From NCBI GenBank assembly GCA_949361645.1, contig OX442427.1:5816757-5880756 (forward strand): a DNA stretch of 64,000 bases. The letters run 5' to 3'. Shown here piece by piece: positions 1-13,151 of this stretch. Position numbers and translations under genes: made by a program. This stretch comes from Spongilla lacustris. Lineage: Eukaryota > Porifera > Demospongiae > Spongillida > Spongillidae. Under the pieces are notes generated by a model. The model saw only the letters and a list, made by a program, of their open reading frames with translations. It was not told the DNA's origin and made no database searches. The stretch's first letter is position 1, and each line of letters starts with the position of its first letter.

Positions 1-857
1 CAAGCCATAGCTTAAAGCGATTGCAATGCCTATACATGTAGGTTAAAGCGCCTATTACGGTAGTGGTCGACCAATCATTAATCAAATTAAGTTAGCTAAA
101 GATTGAAACTTGTAACATAACTCGATCCCCTTACGAAATATACACTAGCATTATACTTCAATCGTGACGAAGATCCAATGCAATAAACTTCTTATTCGGG
201 AGATAGTTTCGAGTGTGGGGACGAGTGAGTGTTATCTTTAATTGTTTTCTAAGCGCGGCTAGCGTCGGCAGTTTTCATTGTAGGTACTCGTCTGTAGTCT
301 CGATAATACAGTGGTTTGGGACCATGAAAAGCAGGTCTGCTTACGTTCGTCAGTGTTTACATGTACGTGCGATCGCGCTGCCAATTATTTGGCGGCCCCA
401 ATCAGATTGCACGCATCTGACAATAAAGTTACTGTTATTGGTTACCTATTGACCTATTTATGAAACAATGTTAGCATTAGCACGTTGAATAACATTATTG
501 GCCTGTGGATCATCCGATGGCGCACTCATCACTTCTTGTGGCCCCAGTCCATTGTGAAGTAGGTCTGCATGGCTTGCGAGCAGGGCCGTCGCTGCCATAA
601 TAGAAGTGGCCGGTTACTCGGAATTGAAATGAATATAGAGTCATAAAGTTGCTGAATACACGTGATAGTGTAAGTACAGCTGTGTGGTGCATGTTGAGGT
701 AAAAGGGGGGAGTACAAGTTCATGTGTGAACAGGCATTTTAATCATGGTGTACTACACTGTGTGGGCTACATGCATTTTCCTGTTCTGTATCTGATATTG
801 GAATTCTTTGGCAGGTGAGTGTACTGAGACATAACTACTTTGTAGCAACCAAACATA
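1..857. other. Intergenic, no gene recognised
   Basis: No open frame here has recognisable family motifs or splice-bounded coding character. The short open frames between 213 and 723 have no domain signal. No tRNA or rRNA was recognised. Confidence 0.5.
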
Positions 858-1303
858 TCTTGCATGCATGGGCATCCCCAGGGGGGCCATGGCCCCCCCC
901 CCCCCCCCCCCCTTGTAATAAAAGTTAACATGCATGCGCACCCCCCACTGATTGAATCGGCTGAAAGCGGACAGCACCCCTCCCCCCTCCCCCCTTCACT
1001 GGTTGAACTGGCTGAAAGTGGACAGTATCCCCCCTCCCCTTCACTGGTTTAACTGGCCGAAAGCGGAAAGCATCCCCCCCCCCTTCACTGGTTGAACCGG
1101 TTGAAAGTGGACAGCACCCCCCCCCCCCCCCCCTCCCCACTGGTTGAACCGGCTGAGAGTGGACAGCACCCCCCACTGGTTGAATCGGCCGAAAGCGGAC
1201 AACATATTCATGGCTGTCAAATGGCACTCCCTTCAGGCTCACCCTATTCTGGCCCCCCCCCCCCCCCCCTTCCAGAAAAGCTGGGGGTGCCCATGGCATG
1301 GAG
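858..1303. repeat. C-rich interspersed element with inverted ends and an internal minisatellite
   Basis: The ends are inverted copies: CATGGGCATCCCCAG at 867-881 and CTGGGGGTGCCCATG at 1281-1295 (14 of 15 match after reverse complementing). Between them are C-tracts and about five copies of a unit built on CTGGTTGAATCGGCTGAAAG followed by CGGACAGCA and a run of C. The same unit recurs near 35000 and, diverged, near 51845, so it is a dispersed family. Its proline/glycine-rich translations are composition artefacts. It could be a short non-autonomous DNA transposon whose interior expanded as a minisatellite. Confidence 0.6.
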
Positions 1304-2284
1304 TAGTAATCAACACATGCAATAAATGGTGTGATACAGATAATTATGGTTGTGTGTGCATGGCAAGAAGACCTTCATGGTTGGAGTGACAACAGTATCG
1401 CTTTTTTAATAATCACATCAGGATTGGAGTGCTGGCAAACACTCAAAAAAGCTCATCACTGACCTCATCATAGTCATACCTGATTTGGAGTGCATGTTTC
1501 GATCACAAAATGGGTATTTTTCATACTTTTGTTTTTGCAGTGCAGGAATAGTGCTGTAAGAGCGCCCTAGACCCCGCCCCAGCTGTGGACACATTTAGGA
1601 TCTTTAGAAGGCCAATCATGTGCTTGCTCATATACTGTTAATAAGAAATCATTATAGAAACCGCATCATAAGGGAAAGGTAGCAAATGTGCTTCTTCTTG
1701 TTTCGCATGTACTGACTAGTTGCCGGGTAGTATACACTTCATCTCTAGTCTCTCCATCATGTCTTCATTGGTGATAATGTGGTGTATCGTTAGGTATAGT
1801 TCAGGTTGGCTTGAGACATAGTGCTCCTGAGATATGATTTAATGGATGGCTGATAGCTGATTAATAGTTGAAACAGCTTAAAATAGTGCTATAACTGAGT
1901 AGCATTCGCTGAGTGTGATTTAGTACCAATGGTGCTTTCCTCATCTGCTACTGAAGTGTGGACATGTATGAGGGTCTGGGGCTGATACAAAAGGAAAAAA
2001 ATGGTCTGGTTAAAAAAAAAACCATGCAACTGGACTGGCTGCGACAGCCCTGGTGAGGCTAACTTGACGGCTCTATTGATTCTACATTACATTGGCAAGG
2101 TAGGTTGCTAATTGTACACTGTATTCATGACACTTCAAATAAAAACATCTAGGCACAAAGATACTTTAAGATTACATGTTTGTGCTATGTACCTACAAGA
2201 GAAAATGCTGACACTTTGTGCGTGATATTACACTGCATGGTATGCGCGATCGTAGAAAAAAGAAGTGACTATTGTATCACATAT
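1304..2284. other. Intergenic, nothing recognised
   Basis: AT-rich sequence with no coding exon, RNA gene or repeat that I can support. Confidence 0.45.
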
Positions 2285-3106
2285 ATGGGACAGTTTCCGC
2301 GAAAATGTCCGAGTTTTATAACATTATAATCTTATAAAAATGCTTCTTGTTTGAGTCGCTATATCTTCCGAACGCTAAACGGTATCGAATTTCTATTTTC
2401 AAAAGTTCATACTACACCATTTCGCTATGATAAATTACATTTTGGAGTCTTGCACTTGCTCCATGCCAGTATTGCAACGTTCGATACCCGACCGGGTTCA
2501 AACCCGTCATAACTTTGGGTAGGAGTAATCAAATCGCTTCAAATTTGGTTTGTAGGTACAGAGGTCCTATACCTATCGATTTGTACTGTTCGCTAATTTT
2601 TATGCCATCCGTTACGGAGATACAGTTGAACAAACTACGTGCACTTTTTCCCGCTCGTTTCGCGCCTATGATATAACAACCGCCTCCCCATACATTGAGC
2701 GGGACGCGATTTGCCAAAATCATTGGCACGAATCGAGCGGGATAAAGTGGACGTAGTTTGTTCAACTGTATCTCCGTAACGGATGGCATAAAAATTAACG
2801 AACAGAACAAATCGATAAGTATAGGACCTCTGTACCTACAAACCGAATTTGAAGCGATTTGATTACTCCTACCTAAAGTTATGGCGGGTTTGAACCTGGT
2901 CGGGTATCGAACGTTGCAATACTGGCATGGAGCAAGTGCAAGACTCCAAAATGTAATATATCATAGAAAAATGGTGTAATATGAACTTTCGAAAATAGGA
3001 AGTTGATAGCGTTTAGCGTTCGGAAGATATAGCGATTCAAACAAGAAGTATTTTTATAAGATTATAATGTTATAAAACTCGGACATTTTCGCGGAAACTG
3101 TCCCAT
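2285..3106. mobile_element. Family A palindromic element, copy 1
   Basis: The element starts ATGGGACAGTTTCCGCGAAA and ends with the reverse complement, ending CCCAT, inside a TATATA tract. The two arms, about 400 bp each, are near-perfect inverted copies around a short non-palindromic centre near 2690 that contains a stretch like CCTCCCCATACATTGAGC. No transposase is present, so this is a non-autonomous MITE-like foldback element. The flanking TA tracts fit a TA target (Tc1/mariner-like), but that is an inference. A 93-codon open frame spans the centre. It arises because both arms are open in the same frame and is not treated as a gene. Confidence 0.85.
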
Positions 3107-3118
3107 ATATATATATAT

Positions 3119-3942
3119 ATGGGACAGTTTCCACGAAAATGGCCCTTCGTTTATAAGTATAAAATAATATAAAATTGCTATGTATTTGAATCGTAATAAC
3201 TTCCGAACGGTTAAGGCTATCAACTTTCTATTGTTAACACTTCATACCACACCATTTCTCTACGGTAAAATACATTTTGGGGTCTTGCACTTGCTCCGTG
3301 CCAGAATTGCAACGTCCGATACCCCACCGGGTTCAAACCCAACATAACTTTCTGTAGGAGTTATGAAATCGCTTCAAATTCGGTTTGTAGGTGGAGAGGT
3401 CCTATACCTATCGATTTGTTCTGTTCGTTGATTTTTATGCCATCCATTACGGAGATACAGTTGAACAAACTACGTACCCATTTTCGCGCTCGATTCGCGC
3501 CAATGATTTGGGCAAATTACGTTCCGCTCAATGTATGGGGAGGCGGGGATTATAACATTGGCGCGAATCAAGCGGGAAAACGTGCACGTAGTTTGTTCAA
3601 CTGTATCTCAGTAACGGATGGCATAAAAATTAACGAACAGAACAAATCGATAGGTATAGGACCTCTACACCTACAAACCAAATTTGAAGCGATTTCATAA
3701 CTCCTACAGAAAGTTATGTTGAGTTTGAACCCGGTGGGGTATCTGACGTTGCAATTTTGGCACGGAGCAAGTGCAAGACCCCAAAATGTATTCTACCGTA
3801 GAGAAACGGTGTGGTATGAAGTGTTGAAAATAGGAAGTTGATAGCCTTAATCATTCGGAAGTTATTACGATTCAAATGCAAAGCAATTTTATATGATTTT
3901 ATACTTATAAACGAAGGGCCATTTTCGTGGAAACTGTCCCAT
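3119..3942. mobile_element. Family A palindromic element, copy 2 (diverged subtype)
   Basis: It begins 12 bp after copy 1, with ATGGGACAGTTTCC then ACGAAAATGGCCC, and ends in the exact inverse. It has the same architecture and length (824 bp) as copy 1 but a different terminal subtype (CCCTTCGTTTATAAG instead of GTCCGAGTTTTATAAC). Only TA repeats separate the two copies, so one appears to have inserted into or beside the end of the other. Confidence 0.85.
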
Positions 3943-3979
3943 ATATTATAATTATATATATAATTATTATTATAATTAT

Positions 3980-4802
3980 ATGGGACAGTTTCCGCGAAAA
4001 TGTCCGAGTTTTATAACATTATAATCTTATAAAAATACTTCTTGTTTGAATCGCTATATCTTCCGAACGTTAAACGCTATCAACTTCCTATTTTCGAAAG
4101 TTCATATTACACCATTTTTCTATGATATATTACATTTTGGAGTCTTGCACTTGCTCCATGCCAGTATTGCAACGTTCGATACCCGACCAGGTTCAAACCC
4201 GCCATAACTTTAGGTAGGAGTAATCAAATCGCTTCAAATTCGGTTTGTAGGTACAGAGGTCCTATACTTATCGATTTGTTCTGTTCGTTAATTTTTATGC
4301 CATCCGTTACGGAGATACAGTTGAACAAACTACGTCCACTTTATCCCGCTCGATTCGTGCCAATGATTTTGGCAAATCGCGTCCCGCTCAATGTATGGGG
4401 AGGCGGTTGTTATATCATAGGCGCGAAACGAGCGGGAAAAAGTGCACGTAGTTTGTTCAACTGTATCTCCGTAACGGATGGCATAAAAATTAGCGAACAG
4501 TACAAATCGATAGGTATAGGACCTCTGTACCTACAAACCAAATTTGAAGCGATTTGATTACTCCTACCCAAAGTTATGACGGGTTTGAACCCGGTCGGGT
4601 ATCGAACGTTGCAATACTGGCACGGAGCAAGTGCAAGACCCCAAAATGTATTCTACCGTAGAGAAACGGTGTGGTATGAAGTGTTGAAAATAGGAAGTTG
4701 ATAGCCTTAATCATTCGGAAGTTATTACGATTCAAATGCAAAGCAATTTTATATGATTTTATACTTATAAACGAAGGGCCATTTTCGTGGAAACTGTCCC
4801 AT
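3980..4802. mobile_element. Family A palindromic element, copy 3, a mosaic of copies 1 and 2
   Basis: The left ~640 bp is nearly identical to the reverse complement of copy 1; the central 93-codon frames are identical. The right end, from 4621, is identical to 3761-3942 of copy 2, and the identity continues through the AT-rich flank to 4840 (matching 3761-3980). The two ends are therefore of different subtypes and no longer pair perfectly. This points to recombination, gene conversion or a local 220-bp duplication with an 860-bp offset. Confidence 0.8.
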
Positions 4803-4844
4803 ATATTATAATTATATATATAATTATTATTATAATTATATTAT

Positions 4845-6563
4845 ATATATTCAATATTATTATGCCATGCAGAGCTTAACTACATGAAGGGTACACACAA
4901 GAGATTAACCAGGTAACATACTGAGAACAAAAAATTCATTAGTGGTAATACACATTATCTCCTTCGACCTGACCTCCATGTATCCAGTAGGTAGCAGTAC
5001 CCTTTTGGCACGTTTGACCTTTTGAAACACACTTTACTGATGTGATATGAGCTAAATAAAGGACATCTTGGTTGTTGCAATACCACATATGTTCACAATA
5101 AATTCAGTTGATTACTGTTGTATTGGTGCTTGAGTACTGATTTTGGAAATGGATCAGCAACATTTATAGTGATATAAATCCATCCCGCTCACCTTGGGTA
5201 CTGTTTTCCAGCTACTTTAAAGTCAAGCTTAGTTTTCATTTTCCATCTGTTGTAACAGTACGAGCAGTTATGAAATGATGGTCACTCACTTCTTTAAATA
5301 CCCATGCCTTCCCATGACATGAATCCGATCTTCACTTGTGCACGCAGCAATCTTTGTTATACATGCACAGAAAACATACATGGACCAACACACCACTGCT
5401 AACACATGAAAACACAATGCAACATGCAGGCTACAGCCTGACATCTACAAACAGCTGAGCAGGGGGTATACTAATACCTAAAGTTGGATGAGGTGAACCT
5501 ACACCCTTGTCCAGGAAAGAAAACCTTGTGGCAAACACACTCTAACAGGAGAAAATAACCATTACCTGTAGCACTGTGCACTCAGTGTTGTTCACATTCT
5601 TTTCCACATCACTTCACTCTGCTGAAAACAAACGTCCAGTCAACCTGCATTTGGTCTGAGTGGGGGAGAAAAGACAACAAATAAAAGCAACAGAATTTGC
5701 TTCACGTGCCAGGCACTTATTACAGTACTTACTAATTCCTACCTATACTTTCTCATGTATACACCTATTTCTGTCCAAATAATCCCTTTTCATTTATAGA
5801 TTGCTCAGTAAACATGTTATATGCATGAATAGATAAAAGTAGCAAAATGGCCTGGGGAATAAACTTGAAATGAAAACCTTGTTTTAAAAAAAAAATACCT
5901 TGCACATTATTGAAAACTACAGAGTTCTATAATACGTTTTAGTGTTGCATTATCTACAAAAGAATCTCAGCTAAACTGTAGTGCCACTCACTGTGTAATT
6001 AGAGTTATAATGTGCCCAATCATTAGGCACATAAAGCTATGGTTCCATAAGTAAATGTATGTTGGCATTATTAAAATGGTTGTTTGTTATCAGGATAGGG
6101 CCAATAACTTGTATGAAGATGATGATTTTAATAAGTATCTATCTCAGAAGCCTTTGTGAAGTTGTAAGCAAAGTCATAATGCACTTATACAGAAATGAAA
6201 GAACACTCACTATAAACCACCTTTAACACATTTTGTCGCTATAATGTACAGAAAAGCCTCATTGTTCTGTACGTGTATTGCGTATAGACTCCTTTACAAA
6301 TTACACACTGATTGTAGAAAGGAATAGAGTAATGTAGTTGCGCTCTATGAAGGAGAAATGTTTATGAGACATCAAGTAACCTGAGACAAATGGTAATAGT
6401 TTAACAGATGTATTTTTGATGTAAAAATGTATCCTAATTCCTTTTTTTGTAATGTACATGTCAATGATGTCATGCTTTTATGAATATGCCTGTAATGTTG
6501 TTTATGTGATGACACTGCATTTGTTTTGGAGTGTTAAGCAACAAAATTGCTGCATTTCTTTAG
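4845..6563. other. Gap upstream of the P450, no exon recognised
   Basis: About 1.7 kb of AT-rich sequence. The missing N-terminal exon or exons of the P450 (membrane anchor, helix A) should lie here or further upstream. I could not find a convincing ATG plus hydrophobic segment joined to a matching donor. Confidence 0.4.
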
Positions 6564-9500
6564 GCACTCAGAAGTGGGTGGGGTCTTTGTACTTTACACT
6601 TTTTGGGATGCAGTGGTTATGGTTCTGGATCCGAAGCATATTCAGGTAATTGAGAGTGCCTTTACTGTGCTAATTTGACCTACAAATCTGCTTATCCAGG
6701 CTGTTTATGCCGCAAAACCACCTCTTCATAAGTACAAGAAGCACTCAGTTGTAATTGGATATACTTTTGGAGAAAGGTATTTTAGTTATCTAGATGTACA
6801 CATGTATGTTGGCAACGCCATATTTCTAATGCAATTTTCTTCTTGACAAAAAGGGCTTGACTTATTTAATAAATAGAACGAAAGCTCTTTAATATGCACT
6901 ATACTTGTGCATTGTAGCGTTCTGATTAGTTGTGTACTCATATAATATATGAGTGTGTATTGTGCTACTGAGTGGTTCTTTTAATCATTTTTGTTGACCT
7001 AAAGATGTGTGAATAGCATATAGAAAATTACCACTTTCATTATTGATCATTAGATGTGTAGTATTGGCTTAGTCTGGCAGTTGAATGTGAAACATATTAT
7101 GTGCTTGATGGCTTTTTGTATAAGTTTTCCAGTTTTACCAAGTAGTGTGTTTTTGTGATCAGCTATTTTTAGCCTGTAAAATAATTTAATCATGTAAGAT
7201 TTAACACTCACAGGTTTGTTGGACAAGGACTGTTACCTGTATATGATAATGATCTACATGAGCGAACACGGCTACTCTATGACGAGGCTTTCAACAAAGA
7301 GTAATTTTTTTTTTCAAATGCTTTAAAACCATTTATATAGTGTGCTGCACCAGTTTTTTGCAGGTTTTATACCCAGTATTGTTTGAGAATGTGGACAGCT
7401 TCCTTAAAAAGCTCAAACTGCTGGCAGATGGAAAGACTCAGGTTTCTATGAAAAAGCAAGTGTATTCAGTATCTATGGATCTGATTAGCAAGGTTAGCAG
7501 AAGTTCAAATGCTTAATTAGCACAGATTGTAGACACCACACAAGGACTCACCCTCTGTGATCATTTTCATTATAGGTTGTCATGCACTAGACCAAACAGA
7601 GCAAACCATCATCTATTTTCACCTGACCAATTTGATAGGAAAATCAATCTAAATGCAAGCTAGTCACTATAAATTCCACAATTCAGCACCAAACCCTCTT
7701 TATAGGTATGGAGCAGTATATTGCATTGTTATGCAGAAACATTACATGACCATCCACAATCAAACTGTATGGCACATGCATGTCCATTGAATATGTGTGC
7801 CAAGGTGATGCATCAGTGGATCATGAATACATGATGTGTGCATACAATTTGAGCATCTGATTAATAATGTATTAATGGTATTGTGAAGCTGAATTTGCAG
7901 TATTGGGGCTAATTTGGGTAAAAGTATTATTTTGGGATGTCTAACACGTTTTTAGCACAACAGCGGATAACTACATTTGATAATTCAGATACAACAACAA
8001 ATATTAATATGGCAACCACTAAGGAGTCAATGCTATGTCATCCATAAACATGATCTTAGTGATCATGTCTTATAAAATTACCAGTACACCTGCATGCAAC
8101 ACAGTGCATTAATTTTCTTAATTTAATTGCACTTGATAATAATTCGCACTGCATAATATTTAGATTGCGTTATGTTGCTTGTACAGTAGGCATATTTTTA
8201 TTTCATTTCTTGAGACTTCAAATATTTTATGCCTTTGTGAAATCTGTGAAGAAACTGCATGTAATAACGTGTGATATAGGATTGTCATCAATAAGTTGTA
8301 TGCAAATGGTGGAATTAATCAACCCAAGGTACCGACACATTTTCCGTGTAGGCTCTAAAAATATATTTACCTGAATGTTGCAACCATTGTTTTTCATACT
8401 GCTTGTGATATTATAATGTAAGTTAAAACCAGAATCATTTTATTCATTATGTTACAACGTTATAGATACCATTATGAACAAAGTAGGTATTAATAAAACT
8501 TGAAGTGTTATTTTGATGTTTGCTTTTGAACATACTAATGTATACTGATGGAAAAGAATGGAATAAAAGAATCATTCTCTGTAGGATTGAGAAATGATGC
8601 CACTAAATGTGTGACAAAATTATATTTTTGGTTGTATTAGGTTTGGAAACATTGATTCTTATGCAGAACACTGAACCTTACATTTTTTTCTTTTTGTCTT
8701 GACAGGTGATGTTTTCATTTGACTTTAATAAAGAATGGAAAGATCGCTCTCTTGGAATGAAACATGTGAAAACATCAGATTTTTATACACTTTGGGATCT
8801 TGCCCTTGAGGGATCTGGTAATAGTGCACTGGATCCCTTTTTTAAGGTTGGTAAATTCAGATTGTACCTATTTTAGTGGTGGAATCTCTCTAAATACCTC
8901 AATTTCTTCATATATATGCTTCAGTTTGTTAATAAACAAGGTACAACAATTTAATTTGTGATGTAGGACTTGTAGACATGGAAATACATAGCAAGAATAC
9001 AAGGACAATTCACGTGAAAATTTTTCCATTAATATATAATGGTATAAAAATACCTTATGCCTAAATTACAATGATTATTAGCTATTAATGTCCTATTTTC
9101 AACACTTCATACTATACTATTTCTCTATGGTAAAATGCATTTTGGGGTTTTGCATTAGGTCTGTGCCGGATATCACTGTCCAATAGGTTCAATCCTGCCA
9201 TATCGTTCGGCAGGAGTGATCAGATTTGATTTTAGATAGAGAGATCCTTTACCTATTGGCTCTGTTCATTACTTTAATGTCATCTGTTATGGAGAGACAG
9301 CTGTGACCATTATATTCAAAGTAAGTACAAGTTTCCAGCTCGAATCGCACCTTGAAACTGCTTCCATTCCCGGAGACATGAATATACAGCTACATGTAAA
9401 TCCTTAACAACCACCCCTGGTCACGTGATTTGATTTGGGCTATTTACAGTCCCCAGACTTGATATAAAGATAGGGCTTATTGAGTCTTTGCTTTTGGTTC

Positions 9501-12500
9501 CACGAAGCATTTTGAAAGATGCTAAGATGAATGGGAGGAGCAGATTGATAGCTGCAGCAATTGGCTTTAAGCTAGCATGCACTATAGAGACAGCTGTGGA
9601 GTACTAATGGACCCTGGGCCTCTATAAAACTGGAGCAGACAGATAACTAAAGACATACAGCAGTGAACCATCTAAGGCAGTGGGCACTAGAGCAAATTAT
9701 AGCAGACAATCATGCAATGACCTTACAGCAGACAGATTTGGAGCATGACAGCAGACAGCTGTGGAATGAACATCACAGCTAGCAGGCAGTCATGTACTGT
9801 AGACAACTTAAATGGACACTACAGTACACAGCTAAATGTATGCAGTGGGCTCTGGGCCCTATGGCAGACAGTTACAAGGGTACCTACCCCACAGCAGTCA
9901 ACGGTGGAGTGGGCCATATTGGTGTAGTATGGGATATTTAATATAATGTGTTTTGTGACTTCTTGTATTAAAAAATCTTGTAATTAGCATTGATGAATAG
10001 AATTTTCGCATCTTTGCAAATTGAATGCCATATGCATCAACAAGCTAGGTTTGGTCGTGATGGTGAGTACTGCTTTTAACATGTATATTGATGGTATTCA
10101 ATTTTGCAAAGATGCGAACCAGAAAGCATGATATCTCTGCTGAGATGCCTACTGGATCCCACTGCTTGATGAGCATGTGCTGTTTATCTTTACACAGTCC
10201 ATGGTACAAAAAAAATTAGATTTGACTGATCTCGTAGTCTTTTCAATCTTTGAAACTTCTTAGATGGGATATTTGGTAATAGAATTTTGCTCTAAAGGTA
10301 CTGCTGAGTAACATATCCTAGCATGCATGGTTTCATTGCGATTTTGGGACCCCACCTCCCTCCCCATATCCAATAGCTGGAGGGCACCATTCTGCTCCCC
10401 CTCCCCCCCCATAAATCATATGACCCCCTTTTCACAAATTCTGCATACTAGAGGTAGACAATCACAATCCCAGGCATGACCATCTCACCAATTACAGTGT
10501 AAGACAAAAAGTTTTATTATACGGGTTTAGAACCTGTATTGTATCTGATAAGTTGGGCACAGACAAGACACACCACTATGAATTTGTTTTAACATCTATC
10601 CTAGCTAGCTACTGTAATACACTTAAAGGCACTTCACACTCAGTCTTATTTAATCGCTTTGTAATCATTTTCAGTACTTACATCCTTCTAAAGCGAAGGG
10701 CTATGTTGAAGTTTCAAGAACACTTAGAATGATTGGTAGAGAGTGGATCCAGAAGAGGATCAAGGCGATTGAAAATCAAGAGACAGTTCCAAATGACATT
10801 CTCACCCGTGTCCTCAAGTTGGCTTGTAAGTACATACATATGTACACATGTAGCTTTATTCCATTTACTATTACTTTGCAGCTAAGGAACAACTTGCTGA
10901 TGTAGAGCATCTTGTGGACCACTTTGCTAACTTCCATACTGGAGGTAAGATCCTTAAGGATTCTTCTGGCAGTGCAGTAAGGCACATGACGAAAAGTAAT
11001 AAAATTATTCTCATAATCATTTGTTCACACTTTTCACACAATAGTCTGCTCCATAGCTAAATTACAATCCATTTGAACTAATAAAGAAGCAGCGTTTAAG
11101 TGCATACCTATATCTAATTACTGTTAATGGGACTGACCGCAGCGATGTATTCCTCTACATTCATTCAAAAACCATACACAGGGGCTGAACCAGTTGCGAC
11201 AGCATTGTCATTTACACTGGTACTTGTTCACCTACACCCCGAGGAGGGCTTGAGGCCACTCATGGCTGAGATCGACGAGGTGTTAGGGAAAAGGAGCAAG
11301 ATCACTTTGGAAGATATTGAGAAACTTAAGTATACTGAACAGGTAAAGTACATTTTTAATTACATCATTTCTGCTTTCCATCTTGTGGTGTATTTTACTG
11401 GCACAGGTTGTTCTAGAGGCCATGAGGATGTGCTTTCCAGCAACTCCAATTCCTAAGGAATCTCCCCCTGGTGGTATCACATTAGATGGACATTTCATAC
11501 CTCCTGGAACACCAATTGCGGTATGCATCAGTGCTTGCAATTGTTAATTCTGTATGTCCATTTTGCATACTGGGGCAAAGTCCTTACTTTTGATGAGTGT
11601 CTTAATGTATGCACAATGGTACAAATTAAATGTCTGGTCATGTAGAGTTGGTAGTTGCAAGCATTGCAGAGGATACAAAAAAAATCATTTAAACATAACT
11701 ACAATTGCTTATATAAACTTTCAATATGGTATGATTAGAAATGTGTTCACGTTTTATGTCCTCAATTAATATTTGGTGACAAATGTATTCAAATAGAATG
11801 TTAGAATTTACGGCTTGGAGTTATTGTGCATGCATTGCAATCTGCATGAAATTGTGTGATATACTATGTCATGTATATGACTAATACAATATATGAGGCC
11901 CAGCAGACTTAACAAAGTGGTTAATGACATGCTGTACTGTTTCATTACTCCTAATGGGATATTTTCATAATTGATAAATACAATATTTGAATTTACTGAT
12001 ATTTAAGACCCTGCCTGAACTGAAGCGATGGTTAGAATGTAGGGCCACTAGTTTTAAAGGAAAAACAAACCAGATATGGTCGCTGGGTGAGTAACATATG
12101 TATAGGCCTCTATAATGTATGTAATAGGTTATTCTTCTCAAGCTAAACCAAGTATGCTCCCTTTGCAGGGTTATATGGCTTACTTTCCTTCAGCTCCTAA
12201 CAATATCATTGATCCAGATCGAAATGCCATAGTTCACTTGTACACAAGTGCACATGTACACAAGTGCACATGTACATGAATCAAAATGAAGTGCAGTTGT
12301 TGTTACAATCATTCTGGATCAAAGAGATTGTTTGCCCAACTATAGGAGCCCATGAGATGTAAGCCATAACCATGCAAAGAGAGCATAGTTGGTAATTCGC
12401 TTGGGCAAAATTACCTATTACACATGTTTACATATACTACTCCACGACCATATCTGGTTCATTTCATAATAAATTAGCAGCCCTATACACTCTGAACATT

Positions 12501-13151
12501 GCTTCAGTTCAGATATGGTCTTTAGATTTCTTCCTGACAAGAGCTCCAGGTAGTTAAATTTGAAATTCATTTCATGCAGTAAATTCAAACGTTCTATTTA
12601 TTAGTTGTGAAAGGAGTGAGGAAACAGTAAAGCATGCCGTTACATGTAGCCACTTTGTTACTCTACTGGTCCTCATATTATATTAGTCTTACATACATTG
12701 CATGGACAATACAACATTGGATGCATACTGTTATTATCCATTGCTGGTATGCAGACTCATGGTGGAGCTATGGGTCGAATACCTTTGTATTTCGAAGATC
12801 CAGATACGTTCAAACCATCGCGCTTTGGTCCTGAAAAGCAAAGGTAAAGTTTGTATATTGATCATGTTGAGTGAGTGGTTGCCTTTTCGTAGACCAAATC
12901 CATTTGTATTCTTCCCATATGGATTGGGTGATCGTTCCTGCATTGGAGTGTACTTTGCTAAGGTAATCTTTATAACCTCTGCTTGATAACTTTACATTAT
13001 GTTGTGTCAGATGATGACTAAAGTGTTGGTTGCTCGACTTCTTCAAATGTATGAAATCACATTACCTGCCGGATACAAGCTTGAAGTAGAAGAGAAGTTA
13101 ATAAAGCGGTCATATAATGATATTAATTGCACCCTAGTTCCTAGAAACTAG
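6564..13151 (+). CDS. Cytochrome P450, CYP46-like (cholesterol 24-hydroxylase-like), 5' exon(s) missing
   Basis: Exons by frame and GT/AG: 6564-6645, 6700-6776, 7214-7300, 7354-7492, 8706-8846, 10675-10825, 10882-10944, 11182-11342, 11407-11520, 12755-12843, 12893-12962, 13011-13151 (TAG). They give 437 residues, so about 60 N-terminal residues including the ER anchor are not seen (the family is ~500). Visible motifs are I-helix GGAEP, K-helix EAMR (ExxR), a PERF-like EDPDTFKPSRFGPEK, and the heme loop FFPYGLGDRSCIG with the cysteine ligand near partial residue 384. The order and spacing follow vertebrate CYP46A1 closely, including the NDILTRVLK and ARLLQMYEI segments. The likely role is haem-dependent oxidation of a sterol or other lipid at the ER; the substrate is inferred from family only. 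Odd: the I-helix threonine that normally activates oxygen is proline. Confidence 0.9.
9060..9305. mobile_element. Decayed family A half-element in P450 intron 5
   Basis: The sequence from CTATTTTCAACACTTCATAC onwards follows one arm of the family A elements (the ATTTCTCTATGGTAAAAT and GCAGGAGTGATCA segments), with many substitutions and only one arm left. It is intronic, on a non-coding stretch between 8846 and 10675. Confidence 0.65.
9530..9925. repeat. Degenerate CAGACAG/AGCTGTGGA repeats in P450 intron 5
   Basis: Motifs such as GACAGCTGTGGA (around 9588 and 9754), AGCAGACAG and GGGCTCTGGGCC recur at irregular spacing. This looks like a decayed simple or tandem repeat and has no coding signal. 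Confidence 0.4.
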
